In this document: one piece after another, positions 1-9,252 of the stretch
How the letters are laid out: each line of letters begins with the position of its first letter
Position numbering within the stretch: position 1 is the stretch's first letter
NCBI RefSeq assembly: GCF_029962835.1
Contig: NC_080582.1
Location: forward strand, 25,366,032 to 25,430,031
Source: Magnolia sinica
Taxonomy: Eukaryota > Streptophyta > Magnoliopsida > Magnoliales > Magnoliaceae
DNA: 64,000 bases
Reading direction: 5' to 3'
Program-made: the position numbers and the translations under genes
Notes under the pieces: model-generated
Databases searched by the model: none
What the model saw: the letters and a program-made list of their open reading frames with translations, nothing else
What the model was told of the DNA's origin: nothing

Positions 1-222
1 AGTGGAATTTTTTGAATATATGCTATGATGTATGAGAATGGGAATGTTATATTTGCTTAGAGAATGCTTATGGTTACATGAACAGGGAGAATACAACTTG
101 AGGGGGAGTACTAATTTTTGCTTGCAATCTTCAACTACATCATGAGTACAAGAATATACAAGGCTACATTCTTATTCTTGTAACACTAGGTGTTTTGTCA
201 CGAAATTGACAAAGGGAGAGAT
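1..222 (+). mobile_element. 3' internal end of a Copia (Sirevirus-like) retrotransposon with polypurine tract
   Basis: This non-coding stretch immediately precedes an LTR. It ends in a purine-rich run, GACAAAGGGAGAGAT at about 208-222, the expected polypurine tract position for plus-strand DNA priming. A preceding TTTTGTCACGAAATTGACAAAGGG context is typical of the 3' end of Sirevirus-type Copia elements. The coding region would lie left of the window. No protein domain is visible in these 222 bases. The assignment to Copia/Sirevirus rests on this junction and on the LTR that follows, and is an inference. Confidence 0.55.
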
Positions 223-307
223 TGTAAGTGCTATTATGTTTAAAGCACATATTACACCTGGTTTGTCAAATTTCGCCTTGTCAAAACAACTCAGCAAGTC
301 ATGTTCT

Positions 308-386
308 AGTCAAGCTCAAGTTCGAGTTCAAGCTCAAGTTAAGCTCAAGCTCCAGTTCAAACTCAAGCTTAAGCTGAAAACCAAGC
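308..386 (+). repeat. Hexamer-like CAAGCT/CAAGTT/CAAACT run in the LTR
   Basis: Short imperfect tandem repeats of CAAGCT, CAAGTT and CAAACT occupy this part of the LTR. A plus-strand reading frame through it gives a meaningless Leu/Lys-rich peptide, so it is not treated as coding. Confidence 0.7.
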
Positions 387-546
387 TAGATCTAATATAA
401 GTTTTAGTAGAAGATCAAGCTCCTTTGTGAAGTTCTAGTCCTTTGAAATTCAGTCCTTACAAGTATTATATACCCTAGAAAGACCTTAGGTTTATGTGCA
501 ATCAAAACTGATTTAAATTTGGATTTTTATACTTATTGTAGGTTGA

Positions 547-918
547 GTTTCGACTAGCCTGAGTTCTGCTTCGACCAGTCTAAGAAATTTCTTGACTAGT
601 CCAAGCAACAGCCGAAGTATAACAAAAATTCTGTTGAATCTTTGACCAGTCGAGTGGTCTCTTCGACTAGTCGAAGGACCACCTTCAACCAGTCGAAGGT
701 TCATCGACTCGAACTCCAGCAACTAAATTAGTTCGAATTCAGCTTGCTCGACCAGTCAAAGAGGTTGTTCGACCAATTGAAGACCACCTTCGACCAGTCG
801 AACAGGTCCTTCGACCAATCAAAGATCTGTAAGATCTTATCCCACTCGAAATTGAAAATTTGTTGAAATTGAATCCGGTTCTTAGGCTAGTTGAAGACTG
901 CCTTAGACCAGTCAAAGG
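547..918. promoter_or_regulatory. Cluster of about eleven CTTCGACTAGTCGAAG-type palindromes
   Basis: Repeated, mostly palindromic motifs occur at about 548, 569, 590, 640, 661, 682, 746, 767, 787, 808, 880 and 901. The copy at 661-676, CTTCGACTAGTCGAAG, is a perfect 16-base inverted repeat. The others vary, such as TTCGACCAGTCGAAG. Sireviruses are known to carry clusters of conserved palindromes in and near their LTRs, upstream of the transcription start. The cluster lies just 5' of a TATA box at 933, which fits a cis-regulatory role. The role is inferred. Confidence 0.65.
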
Positions 919-932
919 AACAAACTTTCTAC

Positions 933-943
933 CTATAAATAGA
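933..943 (+). promoter_or_regulatory. Putative TATA box of the Copia LTR
   Basis: CTATAAATAGA is a good plant TATA element. It lies about 15 bases 3' of the last palindrome copy and in the middle of the LTR, where the U3/R boundary is expected. Confidence 0.55.
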
Positions 944-1243
944 GGTTCTTTCTCAATCCGAAAATACAATTCAAGCCTATCAAATCCCTTATTCAAGAGA
1001 GAGAGAAGCCTCATTTATTGTCAAGCTATCAAGCGGTATTCATAATTTTTTTAATAGCTTTTTCATTAATTCATTTATCTCAAAACTCTGTCATTCTAAT
1101 TTTATAAAGAGTGTTTACTTGTATTGAGATTTAAGAGAATTAATGCAAGTAGCCTTTGGTTTAATCTTAATTAAAATCAAATAGAACCCCAGACCTTTTC
1201 TATTGGATTAAACATTGAACATTCGTCATTCAAGAAAAGCGTT

Positions 1244-1258
1244 ATACGTCTACAGCTT
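1244..1258. repeat. 15-bp target-site duplication, left copy (LINE)
   Basis: ATACGTCTACAGCTT is identical to 1577-1591 and flanks the LINE fragment. Confidence 0.9.
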
Positions 1259-1576
1259 TTTTTCTTTTTTTTTTAAGCAACGAACTGAAAATGCATTAAA
1301 AGAAAGAAAGAGGTACAAAAGACGAAAAGAAGGAAAAATAAAAAAGAAAAAGAAAACAAGAGCAACAAAAGCAAAGGTCCAACTGCTGAGATAGCAGAAG
1401 AAACCTAAGGACCTAAGAAGCTAAAATCCACCACTTTGAGCATATTAACATTAGCGGCCCATTCAATCAGCAAACGCTTAGCCCTAGACCCAACACACTT
1501 AGCAGTAGAAGAAGAGTTGTTGAAGCATCTATTGTTCCTTTCTTCCCACACTGCCCACCAGATGGCGAGAAGGGCC
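1259..1576 (-). mobile_element. 5'-truncated LINE (L1-type) fragment with 15-bp target duplication
   Basis: A plus-strand poly-T tract (about 1259-1274) is the poly-A tail of a minus-strand insertion. Minus-strand translation from 1576 gives the end of a plant LINE reverse transcriptase, including IWWAVWEERNNRCF and RLLIEWAANVNML, before a stop. This is the zf-RVT-side C-terminal region of non-LTR RT proteins. The 15-bp target duplication ATACGTCTACAGCTT is at 1244-1258 and 1577-1591, with no mismatch. The structure is a classic target-primed, 5'-truncated insertion into the Copia LTR. Only about 100 codons of ORF2 remain. Confidence 0.85.
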
Positions 1577-1591
1577 ATACGTCTACAGCTT
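1577..1591. repeat. 15-bp target-site duplication, right copy (LINE)
   Basis: This is the exact match of 1244-1258. Confidence 0.9.
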
Positions 1592-2194
1592 CTTCTACGG
1601 CGAAGATAAGTATTATTTTTACTTTGTATTTGGTTTTTTTGAGATAGCCAGAAAATCTTAGAGTTGGTTTTTCTGAGATAAGCCGGAAAATCTCAGTGAG
1701 GGGTTTCTTTGTTTGTGCTAACCCTTTAAAATCACAATTGTATCAGGTTTTAAGGTGACCCTGTGAAAACCTTATTCATAGTGAAAGTCGAGATTACGTG
1801 GTTAGTAATCTTGGGAGTGGAGTAGGTGTGGCTGTTTGAGAACAGTTGTTGACACACTGAACCACTATAATTCTTGTTGTTGTGGTGAATGTTTTTATTA
1901 CTTTTGTAGTGAATGGTTGTAATTTCTTTTATGCAAAAGTAGTGAATGTTTGTAATAGATAATCTTATTTACTCTTGCTTAGTTTGAAATTTTGATTCTT
2001 ATCATATTCGTGAAATAAGGTTGTCCTGCCTAACTTGTTTGGGTGAAGGTTATCCTATGAATTAGTTTAAATCAACGTTTTAATACTAGTGTGATTGAGA
2101 TCTCTGATTTATTTATTTATTCAAGACTTTATTTGATTATTTGGCATAGTCTTATTCACCCCCCTCTAGGACTACTTAAGCTCGCCTTTTTTAA

Positions 2195-3133
2195 AACATC
2201 TACTTTTGGAAAGGTATTTGGATTGGGGAGGAAACGTTGGAGTCACACTTCCCGCAGCTTGCAAGCTTATCTACGGACCACAATAAGCTTGTGGGACATT
2301 TCTTCTCTCAAATCAGAGATAGTGCAGCATGGACCCCTCCTTGCCAACTCTTCCTGTCCAAAGAAGAGGTGGAGGAATTGACCTCCCTATTAGATCATTT
2401 CAAATTTTATTATATGTCTATTGGTGAAAAAGATGAGATGTGTTGGTAGATGTACAAGTCTGGACGCTTCTCGGTCCGATCCTTCTCTAAGATGCTCCAA
2501 GCTCGTAGCTTGGAGAAGGCCTCAAGTGATGTGACTGCTAGTAAGTTTATTTGGTCCTACGGAGCTCCCCGAAAAGTTTCGGCATTTGAGTGGCTAGTCG
2601 GTCAGGGCAAAGTTTTGGCAGTTGATAACCTCTAGAAGCATGGAATGGTTCTCCCAAACGTATGTTTGATGTGTATGGCCATTGCAAAATCAATTAGTCA
2701 TCTCTTTCTGCATTGCCTGGTAGCTTCCTTTTTTGTGGAATAGTATCCTATCCACGTTCTAGGTTATTTAAGCATGTGTGATCCTCATTGATTTATTCCT
2801 TTTGTCTTGCCACGGGGTGGATCTCAAAGAGGAATTGAAAGTCCCTTGACACCTACGTCTTTTGGGAATTGAAAGTCCCTTGACACCTATGTCTTTTGGC
2901 GGGGCTTTGGATTATTTGGGAAGAAAGGAACGAGAGATGCTTTAGAAACTCGAGCCACTCTATGGGATGGGTTGTATCAAAAGCTAGAGGCCTGGTAATT
3001 GAATGGGCTTCATGCTTTGGGGGGAGGGGGCGCTGTAATTAGATTGGGTGGTTGCTAGCCCTTCCTCCATATAATTCGTTGCCTTCTTAGCGCTTGTTTA
3101 TAATACACTTTTGCTATCTTTCCAAAAAAAAAA
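2195..3133 (+). pseudogene. LINE (L1-type) ORF2 3' fragment, zf-RVT domain, with poly-A
   Basis: The plus-strand frame from 2237 reads through HFPQLASLSTDHNKLVGHFF, then (past a stop at 2447) SGRFSVRSFSKMLQ, FIWSYGAPRKVSAFEWLVG and GKVLAVDNL. After another stop come VCLMCMAIAKS and HLFLHC. This is the zinc-binding zf-RVT domain at the C-terminus of plant L1-type reverse transcriptases. After frameshifts the frame at about 2892 gives LWIIWEERNERCFRN, homologous to the IWWAVWEERNNRCF of the LINE fragment at 1259-1576. An A-tract ends the element at 3124-3133. The endonuclease and RT catalytic domains are missing, so this is a dead 5'-truncated copy. The left boundary is approximate. Confidence 0.8.
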
Positions 3134-3411
3134 GATTCATCAAGTGGGCTACACATGAGAAATGTGAATGATTGAGAAAAAATGACCACGGGTCTATAGT
3201 CAACTTACACCTGAGACCCACCTTATTACTTCCAGCCTGATTTCTTTGCAGATCATATTCAATGTTTAACATGTGTGCCAAATTGGAAAATCTGCCATGG
3301 GGATCCTCTACAATCCTCTATGGCCATATACTAGCGTGCTCATACAACTATCAACATATATCATGAACAAAATGGACGTAGCATAAGATGAGGAATGGAA
3401 ACAAAACGTAC
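3134..3411. other. No gene seen; presumed intron/intergenic next to the CRM exon
   Basis: AT-rich sequence without a recognisable domain or repeat. Part of it may be the intron following the CRM-domain exon at 3412-3804, because a good splice donor sits at its right edge on the minus strand. Confidence 0.4.
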
Positions 3412-3804
3412 CCTAGTAGATAGTGTATCTAGAGGGGGCATCAACTCCGGCTGTATGTAATTCTTTCCGCAGAAGAATATTATAACATTGTTGGCTTTGA
3501 TATCAATCACAATGCCTTTACTCAGCCATGCTAGCTCCATCGCATATTCGGGTGCTTGGTAAGGTCTGCAGGGCTTGCAAACAACCTTCACAGTTTCATG
3601 CCTCTTCCATTGAAGATGCATGTTAAGAACCACACCTCCAAATACTCCCTATCTCCCTACTGGAACATAGTTCTTTCTCACCTGTATGCTTGAGGTAAAA
3701 CTGCTCCTCCTTGGTTTGTATTTTGAGTAATATATTTCTTCCAAAGCTTTGGGGACCTCAAATTTCCTTAGCTCCTCAATCAACCATTCTTCTTTTCTTT
3801 TAGC
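3412..3804 (-). pseudogene. Broken exon of a CRM (CRS1/YhbY) domain RNA-binding protein
   Basis: Minus-strand translation gives AKRKEEWLIEELRKFEVPK, then (with frame changes) KEEQFYLKHTGEK and NYVPVGR, then a stop. The same frame continues GVFGGVVLNMHLQWKRHETV, CKPCRP and SKGIVIDIKANNVIIFF. This is the CRM fold, with its GxxG-like GRRGVFGG loop, of plant organelle RNA-splicing-factor relatives. The in-frame TAG is inside that loop. Two compensating single-base slips affect the preceding KEEQFYLKHTGEK stretch. The exon is bounded by an AG acceptor (TCTCAG) at 3805 and a GTACGT donor at 3411. It therefore derives from genomic DNA and is not a processed copy. No other exon of the gene is recognised nearby. 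Confidence 0.8.
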
Positions 3805-5345
3805 CTGAGATGGGAGCATAAAACTTAACAGAGATTTTAACCCAAAATCCCCACTTTTAGTTAAAAGCAAACAGCGAAAAATATTTATATCAAATTGGAG
3901 AGAAGAAAGGTGATCCATACAAGGGACTGTCTTATTTATTTATTTATTTTCTTGCTTTTCTATTTGAGATGGTGCGTGGCCATTGAGAAAGCAATTGAAT
4001 CCTGTACTAAAGTCAATCCCAAGATTTAAATGCACCTCTGAATCTGAATTCTCAAATAACGGCACAAAAAGTAGATGGCGCATTGAACAATTCATAGGGG
4101 TGGCAATGGGTCAGGTCAACCAACGGTTCAATTGACAATTGGCCTGACCCACTTCTAAGCAGCTTTGGGCCAAGACAGGTCAGGTTTAAAATCCGGCTTG
4201 GGCTAAAAAAAAAATCCCAGTTAGACAAACGGGTCAGGCTTGACCCGAACTCAGGTTGGGTAAATAGGATTCAGGTTGACCCAAACCCAAGTTGAAGCCC
4301 TAGGTATTACACAATGCTCAGCACAAACAAGGATTGTTCTTGTGTCTAGCCCATATTCTAGTAACCAAACCATTCGTCTGGGTCAGATTAAAAGCCTCCT
4401 CCATTGGACAATCCCAGCCAACTGATTGGGGGAATTTTCCACATTAAGCAAACAGAGTTCACTGTATTTCTTTTTAACGACACATCTGCAGGCCAACAAT
4501 CGGATGGCGAGATGTCTGTCAAGGGAGCTCTTTGTAACATTTCTCATCATATGGTGTGAAACATCAAATGCATGGCTTGGATCACCGAATGCTTGTCCAA
4601 ACAAAAACACAGACAATTAGGGCAAAAGAATTTATATTTTCTCCGTCAAGAACTGTGCCATGGTGGGGCATTTCAAGCTATCCAGATCTTTTGCATAGAT
4701 GCCCTACTGTCGATGGATCATGGACAAAAGAATCCCCTCCATAGAGCAATCACAGCCATCCAATCCACCAGCATCTTCTTCTTCTTCTTTTCCTGCTGGT
4801 AATCAATAGTCGGGCTAAAATTTTCATCCCATCCGCCCAATTTTAGGCCAATTGCCAGACAGCTAGGATCGTCCAGTGGCGAAGACTTTCACAGTATCAC
4901 TCACCCATGCAAGAGCCATTCAGATAAACGGTCTGGATCATCCGAATGTGGGCCCCACCTGTAATGCTGGCTCTGATGGATAATTTCCACTAATAATCTC
5001 AAATAATACAAAACGAGTGCAGAAACACAGAATTCATTCCATTTGACAAGAGAAAAGAGCAAACCCTACAAAGCATTAACAAATAGGAAGAGAAAAAAAT
5101 CCGAGAAAAAACAAATCTTGAAAGCAATCTTACACTATCGAGAGAAAATGGCTGTGCATGAGATATTGCAGCCTCCTTGATGTGGCATTTCATCAGAAAG
5201 AAAGCTACCTGATTGAAGGAGAGATGGAAACGGATCAAAGGCTGTTTTCGGTGGAGAATCGACGGAGAAAACTCATTGAAACTGCTGCGTTCAAATTCCC
5301 ATTTCATTTCAGAAAAAAACAAAAGTACAGGTTCCTGAAAAAATA
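3805..5345. other. No gene seen; contains a GGGTCAGG-rich MITE-like patch
   Basis: No convincing coding exon is visible in this 1.5 kb. At about 4095-4300 there is TAGGGGTGGCAATGGGTCAGG followed by repeated GACC/GGTC-rich words. This resembles the ends of widespread plant hAT-type non-autonomous elements, but no second terminus or target duplication was found. Short fragments of the GTGGGGCC-type MITE occur at about 4663 and 4945. The remaining sequence is unassigned and may include introns of the relict CRM gene. Confidence 0.4.
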
Positions 5346-5831
5346 GGAAACGGATGGGTGTGGTCGGCGCTCCGTGGGCTCCTCCGTGATGTATGTGTTT
5401 CATCCATTTTTACGTGTCATTTTAGGGCTTGATCCAGAAATTGAGAGGGATATAAATCTCAGGTTAACCACACCACAGGAAAATAATATTGATCGGATAT
5501 CCACCGTTAAAATCCTCCTAAGGCCCACTGTACTGTTTATTTGACATCTAATCTGTTGTTTAGGTCATACAGGCCTAGATGATGGTAAATAACAAAATCA
5601 GCTTGATCCAAAACTTTTATGGCCCCCAAAAGGTTTATAATGGTCAACGCTCATTCAACACTGCTTCCTGTAATGTGGTCTACTTGAGATTTGGATATAC
5701 TTCATTTTTGGTCTCATATCATAAAATGAACTAGAAAAATAGATGAACAGCGTGGTTGAAATACATAAATCATGGTGGGGCCACAGAGCACCAACCACCA
5801 GCCATTGGCCGGTGTCAGGGGAAGCCAATCC
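5346..5831 (+). mobile_element. Fold-back MITE, copy 1 of an inverted pair
   Basis: The element starts near GGAAACGGATGGG and ends near GGGAAGCCAATCC. It is non-coding. Its own two ends are diverged inverted repeats of each other (GTGGTCGGCGCTCCGTGGG at the left versus the complement of CAGAGCACCAACCACCAGCC at the right), so it can fold on itself. Its reverse complement matches 5921-6441 almost throughout, by eye about 90 percent identical with small indels. The superfamily is not certain; the structure would suit a Mutator-like or hAT MITE. Confidence 0.75.
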
Positions 5832-5920
5832 ATCTCCCAGGGGTAGCCATTGGCTGGTGTCAGGGCGTGTTTGGTTACTGTGGCAGGAAGTTATCCGTTC
5901 ATCTCTGCCTCCATTTGTCT
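5832..5920. other. Spacer between the inverted MITE pair
   Basis: This short spacer carries a second degenerate MITE terminus (GGGTAGCCATTGGCTGGTGTC). It separates the two head-to-head MITE copies. Confidence 0.6.
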
Positions 5921-6441
5921 GGAAACGGATTGGCTAGCTACTCCCCCTGCCAATGGCCGGTGGTCGGTGGGCCCACCATGATTTATACATTTCATCCACA
6001 CCGTCCATCTATTTTTCTAGATTATTTTATGATATGAGACCAAAAATGAACTATATCCAAATCTCAAGTGGACCACGTTACAGAAATAGTGTTGAATGAG
6101 CGTCGACCATTAAAAACCTTTTGGGGGCAAGTTTTGGATAAAGCTGATTTTTGTTATTTACCATCATCTAGGCCTGTATGACCTAATCAACAGATTAGAT
6201 GTCAAATAAACAGTACAGTGGGCCTTAGGAGGATTTTAATGGTGGATATCCAATCAATATTGTTTTCCTGCGGTGTGGTTAACCTGAGATTTATATCCCT
6301 CTCAATTTTTGGATCAAGTCCTAAAATGATCCGTAAAAATGGATGAACGGAATGTACGAAACACATACATCATGGTGGGGCCACAAAGCACCGACCACTA
6401 GCCACTGAGCTGGTGGCAGGGGGAGTGTCCAATCCGGTTCC
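5921..6441 (-). mobile_element. Fold-back MITE, copy 2, inverted relative to copy 1
   Basis: Starts GGAAACGGATTGGCTAGCTA and ends CCAATCCGGTTCC, giving recognisable GGAA(A/C)CGGATTGG terminal inverted repeats. Internal landmarks shared with copy 1 in opposite orientation include ACAGTACAGTGGGCCTTAGG and GATGTCAAATAAACAGT. Together the copies form a palindrome with arms of roughly 450-500 bases and a spacer of about 90 bases. Confidence 0.75.
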
Positions 6442-6580
6442 GATTTCGTGTGAAAGCCTGAACTTAGGTGGGGCCCACTATGATGTTTTTGAGAAATCCT
6501 CCCTGTCCATCCATTTTGTGAGTTCATTTTAGGACATGTTGCCAAAAATGAACCGTATCCAAAGCTCAAGTGACTCGTAC
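6442..6580. mobile_element. Partial MITE arm of the GGGGCCCAC / TCATTTTAGG type
   Basis: GTGGGGCCCACTATGATG, CCATCCATTTTGTGAG and TTCATTTTAGGACATG are the standard words of the MITE arms seen elsewhere in the window (for example 28780-28870 in the other orientation). Only one arm is present here, and it stops where a GGGTCCGA-rich segment begins. Confidence 0.5.
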
Positions 6581-6582
6581 TT

Positions 6583-6822
6583 AGAGGTGGGCAACTTGGG
6601 CCCGATCTGGTGGATCCGACCCAACCCAACCCGACTCGGTACCGTTTCGAATAGAACCGACAGTCTGATTGGGCCTGATCGATTATGATCGTCCATGGTA
6701 TTTCGAGTCAGGTTCGGATAGCACTGTATCCGGACGGATCCGGTCCGAATACCCGGACGGAATGGGTCCGAACCGACCTGAATAGACCTGACCCGGAACG
6801 ACGTCGAGTATACTATAAATAC
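6583..6822. mobile_element. GGTCCGAAC-rich non-autonomous element fragment with TATA-like end
   Basis: Begins AGAGGTGGGCAACTTGGGCC, similar to the termini of common plant hAT-type MITEs. It continues with many permutations of GGTCCGAACC/GACCCG. It runs into TACTATAAATACC (about 6811-6823), which resembles a core promoter TATA box followed by a CT-rich leader. No second terminus was found. Confidence 0.4.
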
Positions 6823-7128
6823 CCTTTTTTTTTAACCCAAACGTTTTACCCTAGCTCGTTTTTTCCCCCAAACCTCTCCCTCTTTTTACCCTAGCTTGAT
6901 TTTTTCCCCAAAGCTCTCCCACCCGAACGAGAACGTGCGAGCTTCTTTGGTTCTTCATCTCCTCTTCTTCTTCAACGCTCATCACTCTATCGAAACCACT
7001 CCAGGCCACTACTCCAGCCCGATGCTCGTCGCTCGATCGGTTCTTCCTCTCCTCTTCGTTGCTGCCTACATCTAATTGGGTAAGGGTTGGGGTCCGTCCG
7101 TCCATGCTCGCTGCCCATTGGTGGCCTG
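6823..7128 (+). promoter_or_regulatory. CT-rich leader-like segment upstream of the LRR exon
   Basis: Downstream of a TATA-like element at 6812-6820 lies about 200 bases of pyrimidine-rich sequence (CTCTCCC, TTCTTCATCTCCTCTTCTTC). Such tracts are typical of plant 5' leaders or core promoters. No start codon with a credible protein follows. Calling it a relict promoter or first-exon region is speculative. Confidence 0.25.
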
Positions 7129-7259
7129 CTGGTGGCCCGCTGCCCGCTAGTGGTGGTCTGCTGTCCGCTGGTGGCCCGCTGCCCACTAGTGGTGGTTCGC
7201 TGTCCGCTGGTGGCCCGCTGCCCACTAGGGGTGGTCCGCTACCAGCTGGTGGCCCCCTG
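7129..7259. repeat. 39-bp minisatellite, about 3.4 units
   Basis: Units start at 7129, 7168 and 7207, each beginning CTGGTGGCCCGCTGCCC and 39 bases long, followed by a partial unit. Because 39 is a multiple of three, all frames stay open. This explains a 142-codon minus-strand frame with repeated GSGPPADS peptides, which I do not regard as a gene. Confidence 0.85.
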
Positions 7260-7321
7260 TATTTCCGTTTACATTTCATTTCTGTCTGTCAATCTTGAAA
7301 TGTAAGTTGTTGGATTTTCAG

Positions 7322-7393
7322 GTTCATCGAGTCCAACCAGTTATCTGGAGATCTTCCTACGGAGCTTGGGAATCTCACCAACGTAGAGAAATT
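7322..7393 (+). pseudogene. Single 72-nt leucine-rich-repeat exon (LRR receptor-kinase type)
   Basis: Preceded by TTTTCAG and followed by GTAAGG, this 72-base exon encodes FIESNQLSGDLPTELGNL then TNVEKL, in phase with the splice sites. Exons of exactly 72 nucleotides, each encoding one LRR, are characteristic of plant LRR receptor-like kinases. The SNQLSG-LP-ELGNL pattern fits the subfamily VIII ectodomain. No neighbouring LRR exon, signal peptide or kinase exon is seen in the accessible flanks (7394-7777, then beyond 19714). It is therefore a captured or stranded exon, or part of a gene disrupted by the 12-kb insertion just downstream. Confidence 0.8.
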
Positions 7394-7777
7394 GTAAGGC
7401 CTTTCTCCCTTATTTCAGAAATGCTACATGATCTCTATTACAGAATATCTCTAAAAAATGATTAACTAAAAATGCTTATTGTGGGTTGCTTTGTTTTATT
7501 CGACCTCTCTGTATTATTCAGTTTTGATTTGGGGACAACTTTCATTTTTCAATTATCCGAATAGCTGTATCATTCAATTTCAGTTTTGGGGTGGGTATTA
7601 GTAGATTGTTTTGTATAAATCTGGAAGTGAGTATAATAGATTAGGGAGTGACTTTTACTTTTGTGTTTGATGCATTAGTAGATTGTTTGGTATAAATCTG
7701 GAAGTGGTGTAATTTGATTTAGTAGGGTGGCAGCTTTTCAAATTTGAGGACTGTTAGAGTGTTAGTGCCTGATTGAA
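7394..7777. other. Intron-like AT-rich sequence, no gene seen
   Basis: This is the sequence following the LRR exon donor. It holds a short imperfect direct repeat (TAGTAGATTGTTTxGTATAAATCTGGAAGT, seen at about 7599 and 7676, written here in consensus). It ends in the TTGAA target of element A. Confidence 0.5.
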
Positions 7778-9230
7778 TGTAAGACTCGTATCCTTCCCGT
7801 CGAAGTTCGGCAATCCACGACCTATAATCGACGTTTACGCGTGACCCTAAGTCATATCTCGTAGATTTGAGTCGGCTTAATCCGAGACTTGTACCATTGC
7901 GACCGCACTATCGCCACAGTTCTAACGCTGCGTCTTGCATACTGATCCGATACCCTGGCAGGGAGATGTGTGCCGGCGTTTATTTTGAAAAAAAATACCG
8001 CGCGTTTGCAATCCCAAGAGAATCTCTACATCATGTCCCATCAATCAATCACTCAAATCAATCATTCAGTCAGCTCACATCCATTATCCATCACTCTCTC
8101 TCCCTACAACCCCTTCTTTCTCTCTCTCTTTCTCAACACAAAATTCTAAGCAACCAAAAGGAGTACACGTCCATGCATTTCTAATGAGAGAAAGAGTTGT
8201 GTGTGGCCCACTTCCTCTCCCAAAAACCTTCATCCTAGCCATTCATTTCTCATCTTCCACCATTAAAGTGAGACACAAGGAGATTGGCTTTCCATCGGAC
8301 CAAGAAGATCGAACTGTGGGTGCTTTTATAAGCTAGATTTTCATGTTTTGATGATGGGCCAAGTGAGGCCTACTGATTGATGGTATAGATCTCGCTTTGT
8401 ACACTAGGTGTGGCCGATGGCCCACCTTGATTCTCATGATTATTCCATGATGGGGTCATTCTCCATGGACGCCATCATGATGTTTATTTTCCTTGTATAA
8501 ATAGGGTCATCTAGATCTTCCATTTTAGTGGAGGAGGAATCTCTACCGTTGATCTTTAATTCGGTGGGCCTACATGTAATAAGACCCACTTGATTAATGT
8601 TGTGATGTATGGAAGGGAGGGCCTATAATGGCGGGGTCCCTCCATCGCACGTGTCCCTTGGTCTCTCTTTCTCTCCCTCTCTCTTTCAATTTTTTTGTGT
8701 GATGATGTAGTCGTGTGGCCCACCCGGATAGACCCCAATCTGATGTATGCCTTGCCCACACCATCCAACCATTTGGTGGCCCACCTAGTAGTACATCAGT
8801 AGGTGAGGCCCACCTTAAAATATATGTGTTATAACCCAAAACGTCCAGCGTCACATTGGACGTGGCCACGGTGAAGTGTGAATTAAAAACCAAAAAAAAA
8901 AAAAAGCTTTGGTTCAAAGCTTTACGGTGGACCACTCATGTAGGCCCCACCTTGATGTATGAATTCAATCCACATTGTCCACCCTATTCCCTAGCTCATT
9001 TTAGGCGTTGAGCCGAAAAATGAAGCCAATCCGATGATCTGGCGGGCCATAGCATGGAAAATAGTATTTTTTACTGTTAAAATCCACTCCGATCTTTCTA
9101 CACACCAAAACATGTGGGCTTGTTTAGACCGTCTTGAGTCCTAGAATCTAATGGGTGGAGCAGATTCAACTGATGCGGGCCTCACTTAGGAAAAAACCTT
9201 AAAATTTCATTAATTATATATATATAACAC

Positions 9231-9252
9231 AACAGTAGCAGGCGCTACTGTT
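9231..9252. repeat. Hairpin in element A
   Basis: AACAGTAGC, loop AGGC, GCTACTGTT: a 9-bp perfect stem at the position equivalent to the hairpins of B and C. Confidence 0.75.

Larger units (their letters stand above)
223..2190 (+). mobile_element. Copia (Sirevirus-like) LTR, interrupted by a LINE fragment
   Basis: The LTR begins TGTAAGTGCTATT directly after the polypurine tract. Its far end is marked by TATTCACCCCCCTCTAGGA at about 2153-2171, a sequence common near the 3' end of Sirevirus LTRs. No TGGTATCAGAGC primer-binding site follows, so the end is either truncated or the copy is a 3' LTR. It contains a CAAGCT/CAAGTT hexamer run, a cluster of palindromes, a TATA box and an antisense LINE insertion (1259-1576). 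Without the LINE and its duplicated target it would be about 1.6 kb. The right boundary is uncertain by about 30 bases. Confidence 0.6.

Noticed and set aside
4999..5403. 134-codon minus-strand frame
   Set aside because: Phe/Ser-rich, overlaps the MITE start, no recognisable domain or splice context; treated as chance.
6851..7279. 142-codon minus-strand frame with repeated GSGPP peptides
   Set aside because: It is a translation of the 39-bp minisatellite and the CT-rich leader; no homology and no sensible start context.
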